A DNA stretch of 64,000 nucleotides from contig JAIOWQ010000008.1 in NCBI GenBank assembly GCA_020975405.1, forward strand, positions 1,054,001-1,118,000, in the 5' to 3' direction. Source of the stretch: Keithomyces neogunnii. Taxonomy: Eukaryota; Ascomycota; Sordariomycetes; Hypocreales; Clavicipitaceae. The notes below the pieces were generated by a model. It ran no database searches. It saw only the letters and a program-made list of their open reading frames with translations, and was not told where the DNA came from. Both the position numbers and the translations under genes were made by a program. Numbering within the stretch: the first letter of the stretch is position 1; every line of letters begins with the position of its first letter. Positions 54,409 to 64,000 of this stretch are shown piece by piece.

Positions 54409-57400
54409 GAGTGCGATAGGTCTCAGCGACGGGATGCCTTGCTCCGCAAATTCTTGCGTCATATGACTCTGAATGAGTTGGGAGACGACCCCGGTCATGC
54501 ATGAGCATTAAGTCTACGATTGATGATATGTACAATGAATGTATTGAAAATACCCAATAACGTACTCTTAACCCTTGTCATGGAAAGACTTTTGAATGGT
54601 AGTGATTGCACACGCACATTGCTTCTTTCTGCTTGAGAGAACTTGGATATGATAAGACGGATTAACCACACACAGCCTAAGAAGGAGTTGCACCCAGGAT
54701 ACGGTTATTCTGCTACAAGGCCGCATTCAGTGCCCTCGCATTTCCTCCTCTGCAGTCCTCTTGTGGAGCAGCATCAAGGGCTTGTTCAACAATTTCGCCT
54801 GGCCGTTGAAGATGACTCTCATTCTGGCCAATTAAGAGATTGGTAGCTATATGGAAATGTGCACCCGGCCGCCAGCTACAACCCACCTTTTTGGGTCTAT
54901 GCAAGTATCTATGAAGTGAGCACGATGACCACCACACGCAGGTGGCAAGTGCTTCCTGGAGCTTAGAAGAAGTTCAGTTCAATCCAGCTCACCAAAACTT
55001 CACCTGTTCCAATAATAAGGCGGGAAACTGTTGAGTCTGAGAGATGTTTCCAGAACTAAAAGCGCCAGCTAGAAAGATGTTGCTTGTAGATGCAGTCATT
55101 CCTGTCGGTCGGTTGGGGTAGATTTTCGCCATAAGAATTTGAAGAAGGTATTGCAGGGATTTGGTCTTCATTCATCTTGGTCAAGGAAAAGTCGAAATAT
55201 CATTACCACTTGGGAAATTCATGCTAATAATCTCAACTCTGTACCTTGCTGGGACACGGATACTAAGGAACTGGTGATGGTCCTGACCGAGTATCAGAAT
55301 GGATTGGTTATTTTCAGGCTTGTAAACTTTTGGTATACTGATTAATATATTGGACTTCTGGTAATAAAAAGATGGTGAAGTGTTGGTCAGACCATATTGC
55401 TAAGACTTTGATCAATCATGGTAACAAGTGCTAAGCGTATATGATCTCTAGACTGACGAATGAGACCTTCGAAAGGATGCGACCCGACGCTGGTTAACGG
55501 GCAGCTCTGTGCCTTGTCTTGCCGCTTTGAAGAGAAAACAGAGATCAATACCTGCTGTTAGGGTTGTGCTGATTCGTATGCAAGGCCATCTTGGAAAATA
55601 AACTTCATCGGCTCTGGCGTGATGGCTAGACATTGGATAAGGACTAGGTTATCGAGAAATTCTCCTCCATAACTAATACCTAGATAGTTTAGTTATAAGA
55701 TGGACACATGAAAACCGGAAGGTCATTTGCTGAATATACTATTTGCTAGTCATTTCGGGGATAACTGTGGATGATTGGTTCAATTTCGGCTAGAATGCCC
55801 CGATAACTGCGGAAACTTGTTAACCCGCACTAGTTCTCACACTATTGAATGCGTACCCCGTTTTGAAACATCACTAATACTACTATACATTTGCTAACTG
55901 AATTTGCTCAAGTTACGTACTTGAGGACTATTTTCATTGAAGGGTGATGCATGCAAAGAAGTCGCAAGGTTCTATATAATGCCCCTGCCTGTGAGGATAG
56001 GAATCACCTGCCTTGAGATTAATCGGCTCCAGCTGAGAGCCCTGGCAAAAGATGCCAATTGTCTCAGAAGTTCTATTTTTGCTATAGTAGAGTTAAAGTG
56101 AAATTTTTTTAATGGAAAGCCTGCTAGTTTAGACCGATTTACAGCCGCAGTTTTGTACATCATGACAGATAACTGTTATGGGTAGAGGGGTAATCTTTCA
56201 ATGCCATGCAAGTTATTATTAGGCGTGTGTCTTCTCATAACTATTAGTAACTTGTAAATGGGCTGCTGTAGCTACTGGCAAGATACAATAATTTTCTTGT
56301 AATCTGTTATTTATTACGTGGTACAATTCTCAACTGGAGAACCACTGAAAGGAAAGGGTAGGCTGGTGTTCGGTTACCTCTGTTATTTGGGAGGATTTCA
56401 ACACACACAATATATTGATTGGTGAATGAGCAGATATTCGCATTCGAGTCCACTATTAGATAGTATATGGACAAGACAAACGCACTTACGTTATATGTAG
56501 TCAAAAGAGTCAAGGTTAATTTAATAATTAAGCAGTGAAACTACCTACTAGTTACCAACTTTGTGAGATACATCTGCACCCTTTGTCTATGATCAATATC
56601 TTAAATAAGTATAATTACTTCCCCTATCCCGTATATCTTTGGCAGCCTAGACACCTTGAGAAGTGCTGTCTTATGCTTTTTCTGAGTCGTCATTATGAGA
56701 AGAGCCGTAATTATTAAAGATTACTGGTTAATAGTGGAGCTTAGAAATTGGATAGCCAATTATACGTACCATTACTAAGTAATACATCTGAGGGTTGTAG
56801 GTGAAAACCTTGGCCTTTCAAGTGTCGGGTTTGTCACGTAGGCTAGGTACAGAATATCACGCAACAGGCACAGTCAAGATCTTTTGCCATCACCTGAAAA
56901 AGGACGAACGCATTCACTTTATTTCGAGCGAGAATAAGTTAGAACGTGGTGGATAAAGTAAGAGCCGACAATATCGCACGACATGGAAGACATTGATGTT
57001 TCGCGCTGGAATCTGTACATGTGGTTAGGTGAGGATCGTCATGGTCGAGGTTGAATTACGCGTGGAATAAGTTGAAATTACAGAAACGCGAGAAAATTAA
57101 TATGCAAGGTACTGTACTGTGTTGTGTAAGATTCTTTATTGGTTCCTTCTAGCTGAGAGTCCAGGTTAACCGTTTCTGTATTGTATGGGGAAGGTGTGCC
57201 CGATAGATTCAATTGACCATTAGACCAGTGACTAAAGACCCGCCAGTACAAGGGCTCGCTTGTACTGGGCCTCACAATGTTATACATGGTTTAGGTCAGG
57301 TGATCAACTTGCCATACCGCGGCTTACATTTTATATGCTAGGTTTGTCACGTGCTTTCTCTCGTGGGAGCTCATGACAGTTTATGCCGTCATACTTGACC

Positions 57401-57938
57401 TGGAAAGTCTCTAATGCAAGGATTCATGCGAGGTCAGCAGCTAGTTAGTAATCTGGATAGATGTACAGGCCACACATGCTTTGACTTTGATTCGAAAGAA
57501 GGGGGTTGAGGAGGGAGGCTTCCCCAAGATGGCAGTGGGATTCATGTCTAACCATAAAGTGACTAGATTTTCTGTGCAAGGACTGGACCTTGCAGAGTTT
57601 CTCATCCATGTTTTGATGCAGCTCTTCTGATTGGCCTAGTCCTAATTTGCCGGTGGCAGTTTCGGCAAGCCAAGGGGCCGTTGACCGCACTCTGTCAACA
57701 ATCTTCCATTACCTGGAGAGGGACCCCGCAGCTGTTATCTGGCCAACTTGCGGCTGTGTTTAGCAACCCATTAATACCCATAATTTATTGCACGTATTTT
57801 CAATTGAATATGCAAATAAATATGGGAAAGCCGTAAACAAAGGCGACGTTTGCTTCCGGAAACGGGACTCCATATTCTGGCTGTTTAGAGCAGAACCTTG
57901 ATGCATTCATCCGGCAAATAGGGTGGCGGAAACTAGTC

Positions 57939-57944
57939 GGCTAG
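57939..57944 (+). promoter_or_regulatory. Putative XlnR/Xyr1 site (GGCTAG)
   Basis: Matches the GGCTAR consensus of the fungal xylanase activator, about 310 bp upstream of the GH10 ATG. Confidence 0.4.
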
Positions 57945-57998
57945 TGGCCCGGCCATTGTCAGGGGAAATGACATTCAATTAATGCACGATGGAATATA

Positions 57999-58004
57999 GG
58001 CTAA
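57999..58004 (+). promoter_or_regulatory. Putative XlnR/Xyr1 site (GGCTAA)
   Basis: Second GGCTAR match, about 250 bp upstream of the GH10 ATG and 60 bp from the first; paired sites are typical of inducible xylanase promoters. Confidence 0.45.
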
Positions 58005-58051
58005 TCTCTGCATAACCTTCTCCCGATAATAACCCAAAATACCCCAAATTA

Positions 58052-58057
58052 CCCCGC
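58052..58057 (-). promoter_or_regulatory. Putative CreA/Cre1 repressor site
   Basis: CCCCGC, reverse of GCGGGG, fits SYGGRG, the carbon catabolite repressor consensus. Confidence 0.35.
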
Positions 58058-58130
58058 AAGTAACAAGCAAGCAAGACCAAAGAACATGTGGGACTTGCAT
58101 TACCGCATTCGAACACAACGCAGGGTCTAG

Positions 58131-58136
58131 TATATA
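58131..58136 (+). promoter_or_regulatory. TATA box of the GH10 gene
   Basis: TATATA 122 bp upstream of the ATG. Confidence 0.5.
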
Positions 58137-58252
58137 CGTGCATCTAGGAACTATAAGTACAGCCTCGAGCCTTGGATTCCGAGTTCATTTTCCTCCCGAG
58201 TCCTCAAGCCTGTCAATCACTCTAGCACACGTCTCTACGTCTTATCCTCAAA

Positions 58253-59422
58253 ATGCGGGTGTCTCTTGCTACCGTCTCCCTTCTTGCCGGCACTGCCCTG
58301 GCCTCCGATTCATGCAAACCTCATGGCGGCAGCGGCAGCGGCAGCGGCAGCAAACTGCCCAACCTCGACCTTCTTGCTAAGAAGGCTGGCAAGCTCTGGT
58401 TTGGTACGGCCGCCGATATCCCCGCCACCGCGGAGACTACCGACCCTACCTACTTGCAGCTCTTAAAGACCAACTTTGGCGAGATTACTCCCGCCAATTC
58501 CCTGAAGGTGAGAACTCACCCGACCCCCAACACGAGATTGCGTTTGCTAATGAATCTTCAATGGCTGTAGTTCATGTTCACTGAACCCAAGCAAAACGTC
58601 TTCAACTACACCGATGGTGAATACACCCTCAACCTTGCCCAGAAGAACGGCCAGGCTGTTCGTTGCCACAACCTTGTTTGGGCCAGCCAGGTCTCCGACT
58701 TTGTTTCCAACGGAAAATGGACCGCCGAGTCTCTGACGGCCGTTATGAAGAACCACATCTTCAATGTTGTTAAGCACTTTGGAAAGCGCTGCTACTCTTG
58801 GGATGTCGTCAATGAAGCCCTGAATGGTGACGGTACCTTCTCTTCCAGCATCTGGTACGACACTATTGGCGAGGAGTACTTCTACCTTGCCTTCAAATTC
58901 GCCCAGCAGGCCCTGGCCGAAATTGGCGCCGATCATGTCAAACTCTACTACAACGACTACGGCATCGAGAACCCCGGAGCCAAGGTCAATGCCACCATCC
59001 AACTTGTCAAGAACCTGCGCGCCCGTGGCATCCGCATTGATGGCGTCGGTCTTGAGTCGCACTTTACTGTCGGCAGGACCCCGTCTCTGGCTGACCAGCT
59101 TGCCACCAAGAAGCTGTATATCCAGAACAACCTTGATGTTGCCATCACTGAACTCGACATTCGCTTCGCCGCTGCTCCCTTCTTTACCAAGGATGCTCAG
59201 GCTGCTCAGGCCAAGGACTATTACACTAGCGTTCAGAGCTGCATTCAGGCCGGCCCCCGCTGCGTTGGTATTGTTGTCTGGGACTTCGATGATGCGTACT
59301 CTTGGATTCCTTATACCTTTGAGGGCCAGGGCGGTGCTTGCTTGTTCAACGACACTCTCCAGGCTAAGCCCGCCTACTTTGCGGTTGCTGATGCTCTTGA
59401 GGGTAAGCCCTATAGCGCTTAA
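58253..59422 (+). CDS. GH10 endo-1,4-beta-xylanase, secreted
   Basis: Two exons, 58253-58507 and 58571-59422, give 368 aa. Residues 1-18 are a signal peptide. The TIM-barrel domain runs from about 38 to 365, with the GH10 acid/base Glu167 in WDVVNEAL and nucleophile Glu279 in ITELDIR. Substrate-subsite residues lie in HNLVWASQ, YYNDYGIE and WDFDDAYSW. No carbohydrate-binding module is present, but a Gly/Ser linker (about 25-33, GGSGSGSGS) sits between the signal peptide and the catalytic domain, as in enzymes that carry an N-terminal CBM1; only one Cys (C21) remains there. The enzyme depolymerises plant xylan outside the cell. Two GGCTAR and a CreA-like site upstream suggest xylose induction and glucose repression. 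Surrounded by AT-rich, gene-poor DNA. Confidence 0.96.
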
Positions 59423-59571
59423 GTAGTATGTGTATATGTATATAGTTTTTCTTTTTACATGTAGATATGTACAACTCAGAATACGATATATATATCAACG
59501 AACTCTTGTCAATTCTTATTATAAATACGTAGAAGTCGTGACTGATCAAGTGCTTATGTGACTATTCAGTT

Positions 59572-59940
59572 TAGTCCCCCCCGGCCGACTCGGAAGCTGC
59601 TTGGGGACGGACTCGGCGGACATGATGAGTGAGACTGACACGACAGGGAAAGGAAGGGGGAAGGGGGACTAGGGAACCAACCTGGAGACGACTTGGGGCT
59701 AGGGCAGAGCTCATGGGGTCAGGGGACAGGCCAGTAGGAAGAAGGCGAGCCTGGGCCGGGACGCCCCGGGAACGCCCCAGGGCCGGATGCAGGATAGATC
59801 TAGGATAGATCAGGAATGGGGGCATAGTAAAGAGGATGGAGCAAGATAGGCGCGTTCCGGCGGTGCCTAGGAGACAGGGACAGGGTACAGCAGGCAGCGC
59901 TTAGAAGGGGGGCGGATGTAGACAGGGGCAGGTCAGAAAC
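59572..59940. other. GC-rich island in AT-rich surroundings
   Basis: About 370 bases with strong G bias on the plus strand (GGGGGAAGGGGGACTAGGG, GGGCCGGGACGCCCCGGGAA), bounded abruptly by AT-rich sequence on both sides. No protein was recognised. A foreign insertion, a fragment of a GC-rich repeat family or a G-quadruplex-forming element are possible. Confidence 0.6.
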
Positions 59941-61796
59941 GACCTATTAATCCTGGCCATCTAAGATGCCTCCAAGGGCATGCTTTGCTTTAATAGGCAA
60001 TACATAATAGACAAATACGACATTTCTTGTATCGTTACGCTCGCTCTCAATGCTTATCTTTAGTGTTATGATGCTTCCCGCTATCAAGCTCTACTCAAGA
60101 CGAAGATGAGGGTCACTGCGGTGAGACCTTCTACTTGCTCAAGTGAGTGCAATGAACCTTGCTTCCAGCTTTTGACAAGTTGGCCTCACGCCAAACCTTA
60201 TATTCTTAACAATGGGCCTACTATTTAACTCGCTTGGCTGGGGTTTTGATTTTTTTTTGAGGGCCTGAACAGTCTAGTGGGACTTTAAGACTCTGTCGGA
60301 CTGATGGTAGGAAGTCCATTACTTGCAAAATTATTTGCCAAGTGTCCGGAACTTCAAAGTCCATGGGAAGGTCTACCTTTCTCCGTCTGCGCTATCACTG
60401 TTACATCACTTGCCATTATCATGATAGCACCAAGGAGGCGGATAGCTAGTGCTAATTTCTTGCTGCTCTTTACCAGGTTGAATAGCATTTGTAAAAGGTA
60501 TCGCAACAGTTGACTTGCCTCGCAGATCTTGGTTTTGATCGACTTTTGCACAACACCATTCTTCTATCAGGGATCACCACAGCGTTAAACAGAATTGTCC
60601 CTTCTTTGTCAGCACGGTCATGCAAGAGAGACCTCAAAGTAATGCCCTATGTATCTATCATGTGGCTCAAAAGGTGCCTGGATAGAGAACGCTTAAGCCA
60701 AGTAAACAGAATTTCTACATACAGTCACAAAAGGGCAGGTGTGGCGGTGGTATTTTAAAAGAAGTCATAAAAGATTGTGTTCTCAGATATGTACGTTTGT
60801 CCTGTAGTATAAGTATCAGGACTGGTTAGACTCTGGTAACGCCGTTTTAAAAAAGACCCAAGGAGCTATACACAATACCGGTTTTCAAGGTAATTCACCT
60901 TTGGTCATGAAGTGGGCTCCCCTGACGACGCGTAGTATTGTAAACCCGTGGCAGTTGAACACAAGACGTAAGGCTCCATTGAATGTTCTATCGCAGGGTT
61001 TACATGACACCTGCGTAGGCCACGAATTTGCCAACAGGCTGGTTGGTTCTGGAACATGACAGGGTGTGTGCAGCATTTGCTGGCCCCCGGGACGCCATCA
61101 GATGCGCATTGGAATACACTGACAGTCATTTCTCCAGGCCATGAGAAAATGTCTTGCATGGTGTACGGTGTATTGCTTCATCTGACAGATTTATAGGATG
61201 CCAACTGCCGTGTACTTGCTCCGTAGGTTTGCATTTCATTCATGCTTGACCCAGTACTGGTGCTGCTGACAGGTATTAGCATGCAATACATATCTAAACA
61301 CGCTTGATTGGCCTCCTTGCTGTCCCAATTTCTGATCGCCAGCGACTGGGTCCCGAAACTGATAGCTATTGGCATGGCTTGTTGGAAATACCACATCAAG
61401 AAAGGTGTGGATAAACAACGGTCATACACTGCCGCATTTCGTCTTGGGAGCGTTTTGGACTACGAGTTTGTACGGAGAGCGCTTGTAATCGCTCGGCGTC
61501 GCCGGTGTCAAAGTTAGGTCCCTTTCGTCCTGGTAGAGTGCTCCATCTCAGATTCAATATTCGGCAGTTCGGCACCGCCACTTTACGTCTTGAGAGGATA
61601 TTGGTGTGATTCGCGGATGATGATTTATATAAGCAGTACTTGCCAAGCCGGAAATATATCCACAGAAAGTGGCAAGTCCATCATTAGAGTAAGCGCTAAT
61701 AGAGGAAGCACGAATGGTAGTGTTGCGAGTACAGTTCGCAATCAGGCAATCAGGCACAGACACTTTGGTATAAATAATGCCATGTCGCATTAAAAG
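59941..61796. other. Intergenic, AT-rich, no supported gene
   Basis: About 1.9 kb of short broken frames on both strands. Some segments look like decayed coding sequence but none could be assigned. A TATAAA at 61769-61774 lies 23 bases before the ATG of the next gene. Confidence 0.45.
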
Positions 61797-62298
61797 ATGC
61801 CCAAGGACATGTTCCAGGCCGCCGAGACAGGCGAAATCAAGTGCGGTTATACAGTCACTTACACGACGAGCATCGACACAGCATTCGTCGTAATGCCAGA
61901 TAATTCAGGGTCCAATGAAAAGCTCGCTGCGATCAACTCGACCAGAATGGGAGCGCAATTTCCCGAAATTACTCTTGCGGACGGCACTAAAGTCCAGACT
62001 GGAACGATTGGGTATGTATTCGCACCAAAGAGCGGAGGGATACGACCATCCTGTTGCCAAATATCTGCAGTTCCAGCCAAGTTTACATGGCTATAGAGCG
62101 CTCTTAGTCAACATCAGAGCTTATAACGACGCTTACAAGCCGGTAATGCGGATAAAATGGACAAACTCAAGTGCGCCATCGGCATGGTTTTGGCGCTTCT
62201 GCACAAGGTTCGGTTTTTCGAGTTGTTCCCTCCGGATGAGTGGATGGCGGGGAGCAATAAAGGGCACAAGCTTTTGGGCAAATGTACGTAGAGTTTAA
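61797..62298 (+). pseudogene. Small conserved-family protein, frameshifted near its C-terminal third
   Basis: Exon 1 (61797-62011) and exon 2 (from 62097, after an 85-bp intron with GTATGT donor and CTATAG acceptor) read through EKLAAINSTRMGAQFPEITL, ADGTKVQTGTIG and ALLVNIRAYNDAYKP. After about 62142 the meaningful frame shifts by one base: the continued frame (ending 62298) is nonsense-like, while the -1 frame gives KMDKLKCAIGMVLALLHKVR then FFELFPPDEWMAGSNKGHKL and stops at 62291. The blocks resemble a family of small bacterial and fungal hypothetical proteins of about 100-130 residues with LADGTxVQTGTV and KVGLFDLFPPEEW motifs; this is recalled, not searched. Either a true one-base deletion (pseudogene) or a sequencing error. 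Function unknown. Confidence 0.6.
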
Positions 62299-62728
62299 GA
62301 AGTCTATGGCTTAGAAAATGAGTGACATTCCCCCAGAATCACGACAACATGTATAGAGCAAACGATCCCATAATCTCCGGATCTACGCAAACGACAGAGT
62401 TACAATATAGAAAGAAGATGTTCATTTTACATGCACACATTCTCGATTACCAGAAAGTGTGGAAGCTGGGCGAAAATATTCATTAACAAGAGATGCTGAA
62501 AGGCAGATGCAGCCAACACGTGTATTATCCCGCAGGCCAGCGCAATGAGAAATTCAGTCAAGCTACTTTTTCCAGTTGTAATTGAGATTGTCGAGTAACA
62601 AATTAATCAACCGAAATGTGACATGAGGGTCTGAGGAATGCTAGCCCATTAATCAAGTGCCAAGAAACACGCGCTTTCTGGCTGTCAGGAAAACCCCCAT
62701 TCAAAACGCCGGGACCACAGCTCTCTGT
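62299..62728. other. Intergenic between converging genes
   Basis: 430 bases, AT-rich, holding two convergent 3' regions; nothing further seen. Confidence 0.5.
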
Positions 62729-63493
62729 TCAGTGGGATCCATTGCTTTGCTCATTGAGCCCTACGGGCTTCAGATTGCTCTCTTCTGGCTTCATGCCCTT
62801 CAAGGCTTCAAGCTTAGAGACTTTGACAGGCACAGGATTGGCAACCATCCCCATCATGTTCATTGGACGGCCGAAATCCAGGTTGTTGATGACTGTGATC
62901 TTCTCTGACTGGATATAGGTATTGTGACCGACCTTCTTTGTGTCAAATGTGACATGGCGCCAGTGCAGACCAGGCAGCTCCTGATTGTGGTTGAGAAGAT
63001 ACTGGGATTTGATGATGGCCTGAAGCCGCTTGCCGCCTTCGCCGCGCCACTCGACGCCCATGATGCTCTTGATGACGCCGGGTCCGCTCGGGATGAAGGT
63101 CTCGAGCAAGTCAGCAATCTCCCAAGATCCCTTGAAGGCCGTGGACGGAAAGTCTTGGGTAGCAAAGACGCCCTGGAGTCCCTGCTCCTTGTTGAACATG
63201 ATGTTGTGGTTGCTGTTGAAACGGGCACCGTTGGAGAATTCGTAGTGGCGCTCATACTTGTAGCCGCCGTTTAGCGTCGACGGTTTGAACAGGTCAGTTG
63301 CTCCGGCCTTGTACTCGGAGTAGGTCGGGTACCCAACAATCAGGAATGGGGCCAGAAGGACAGGATCAAAGTCAAAATCATGCCCAAGCTGGGTGCTGAG
63401 CTGCCCCTTGTTTGCATTACCCGCGCCGAACGCCTGGTATTGCACGCCATTGACCATGACGATGGTGTCATGCGGAACCTTGTCGAAAGTCAT
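62729..63493 (-). CDS. GFP-like beta-barrel protein lacking the chromophore tyrosine
   Basis: Single exon, 254 aa from ATG 63493; a longer open frame starts inside the TATA region, so this start is preferred. GFP itself is 238 aa. Landmarks in GFP order: VNGVQYQAFGAGNANKG at 14-30 (GFP VNGHKF...GEGEG); PVLLAPFLIVGYPTYSEY at 44-61, aligning with the central helix so that I52-V53-G54 sits on Ser65-Tyr66-Gly67 and YSEY on FSRY; DLFK at 67-70 (GFP DFFK); GGYKYERHYEF at 76-86 (GFP EGYVQERTIFF), placing R82 on Arg96 with 28 residues from Gly against 29 in GFP; LPGLHW at 173-178 (GFP LPDNHY); and E197 in QSEKITV on Glu222. Gly, Arg and Glu needed for backbone cyclisation are kept, Tyr is Val, so no normal fluorophore is expected. 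The C-terminal 45 residues are extra. No signal peptide, so probably cytosolic. Fold assignment is by eye and needs structure prediction. Confidence 0.6.
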   Translation of the reverse strand: MTFDKVPHDTIVMVNGVQYQAFGAGNANKGQLSTQLGHDFDFDPVLLAPFLIVGYPTYSEYKAGATDLFKPSTLNGGYKYERHYEFSNGARFNSNHNIMFNKEQGLQGVFATQDFPSTAFKGSWEIADLLETFIPSGPGVIKSIMGVEWRGEGGKRLQAIIKSQYLLNHNQELPGLHWRHVTFDTKKVGHNTYIQSEKITVINNLDFGRPMNMMGMVANPVPVKVSKLEALKGMKPEESNLKPVGLNEQSNGSH

Positions 63494-64000
63494 GATGAAT
63501 GTTGGAGGTAGGTGGGACCAGAAGAAGGCGAGATATTGATAGTTTTGTGGACAAGATGCTTTGTGAGAGACGAGCTTTGGTTTGAAGCTGGTCCTCGATG
63601 GCCATTTCACGCTTTTATAGTCGAACTCTGTCGCTAAGCTTCCCAAAATGGCAGTCTCGTTTATCTTGTTGCCTCGCTTCCGCTATCAGGGCATGTCGGA
63701 TTACGAATGTAATAAGTGTAACACTCTGTCCTTTCCCCCAGGACGAGACAGCCGAAGCATGATGAGCGAGGCTACCCCTCGCGTAGTATTTATGACATGC
63801 CTCATTCTGTTGATATTTCACAAGCTATGTATCTTTACAGCTGGAAGGCAAGCCATCCATCGCAAGGCACTGCAGGTATCTAAACGGACAAAGCTTTCAA
63901 AGACACACGCAATGCCAGCCTGGTGACGTTCCAGAGCATTGCATGTCGCTTGAGGTCTGCGCCAAATCATGGTACTTGACTAGTCAGCGCGATTGATGCT
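63494..64000. other. Right-end intergenic
   Basis: About 500 bases holding the promoter of the GFP-like gene; the open frame at 63648-63926 (plus) has no domain and was not called. Confidence 0.5.
63612..63619 (-). promoter_or_regulatory. TATA box of the GFP-like gene
   Basis: TATAAAAG on the minus strand, about 120 bases upstream of the ATG at 63493, a usual distance for fungal genes. It suggests a regulated, transcribed gene. Confidence 0.5.

Larger units (their letters stand above)
54409..58252. other. AT-rich, gene-poor interval upstream of the xylanase
   Basis: 3.8 kb, clearly AT-richer than the left half of the window from about 55.0 kb, without a frame above about 80 codons. No transposon terminal repeats, tRNA or conserved domain were recognised. 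The last 320 bases contain promoter elements of the xylanase gene, listed separately. Confidence 0.55.

Noticed and set aside
1..64000. CRISPR arrays, bacterial operons, riboswitches
   Set aside because: The window is eukaryotic with spliced genes; no regularly spaced repeats or riboswitch-like folds were seen.
1..64000. Secondary-metabolite gene cluster
   Set aside because: No polyketide synthase, NRPS, terpene cyclase or P450 is present; the transporter, SDR and ligase are scattered and interrupted by primary-metabolism genes.

Overview
This window is nuclear DNA of a filamentous ascomycete. The genes have short introns of about 50-120 bp with GTRNGT donors, CTAAC-type branch sites and C/TAG acceptors. 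The products are typical of Pezizomycotina, such as Rho3 GTPase, Cwc25, GDP-mannose transporter, CRH cell-wall transglycosylase, GH55 and GH10 hydrolases and methylcitrate-cycle enzymes. Protein resemblance suggests Sordariomycetes, probably Hypocreales; this placement is an inference from memory, not a database result.

Layout, left to right. 1-3.5 kb has no convincing gene. 3.5-7.5 kb holds a cellulose-synthase-like GT2 polysaccharide synthase and a GNAT acetyltransferase. 7.5-10.2 kb is a relic zone with an AT repeat and a broken DEAH-box helicase fragment. 10.4-24.5 kb is a gene-rich block, all on the minus strand: CRH/GH16 transglycosylase, a small charged coiled-coil protein, Rho3, Cwc25, mitochondrial ribosomal protein uS14m, GDP-mannose transporter and an HsbA-like cell-wall mannoprotein. 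24.5-32.3 kb is gene-poor. 32.3-54.4 kb is mixed: a small hypothetical protein with a GC-AG intron, an MFS transporter, a flavohaemoglobin, a GH55 beta-1,3-glucanase, an amino-acid permease, a divergent methylcitrate synthase / 2-methylisocitrate lyase pair, a short-chain dehydrogenase and a glutamine-synthetase-type ligase. 54.4-64 kb is AT-rich and gene-poor. It carries a GH10 xylanase, a GC-rich island, a frameshifted small gene and, near the right end, a 254-residue protein that looks like a GFP-type beta-barrel.

How the genes fit together. Several products build or remodel the wall: the GT2 synthase, the CRH transglycosylase, the GDP-mannose transporter (which feeds mannosylation), the HsbA-like mannoprotein, GH55, and Rho3 (polarised secretion). 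The divergent mcsA/mclA-type pair encodes the first and last steps of mitochondrial propionyl-CoA disposal. Flavohaemoglobin detoxifies nitric oxide.

The most unusual item is the GFP-like protein at 62729-63493. It keeps the counterparts of Gly67, Arg96 and Glu222 of GFP at near-matching spacing but has Val where the chromophore Tyr should be. Gene models were spliced by hand and intron phases were checked arithmetically. The one model that does not splice cleanly is the 5' end of the GH55 gene.
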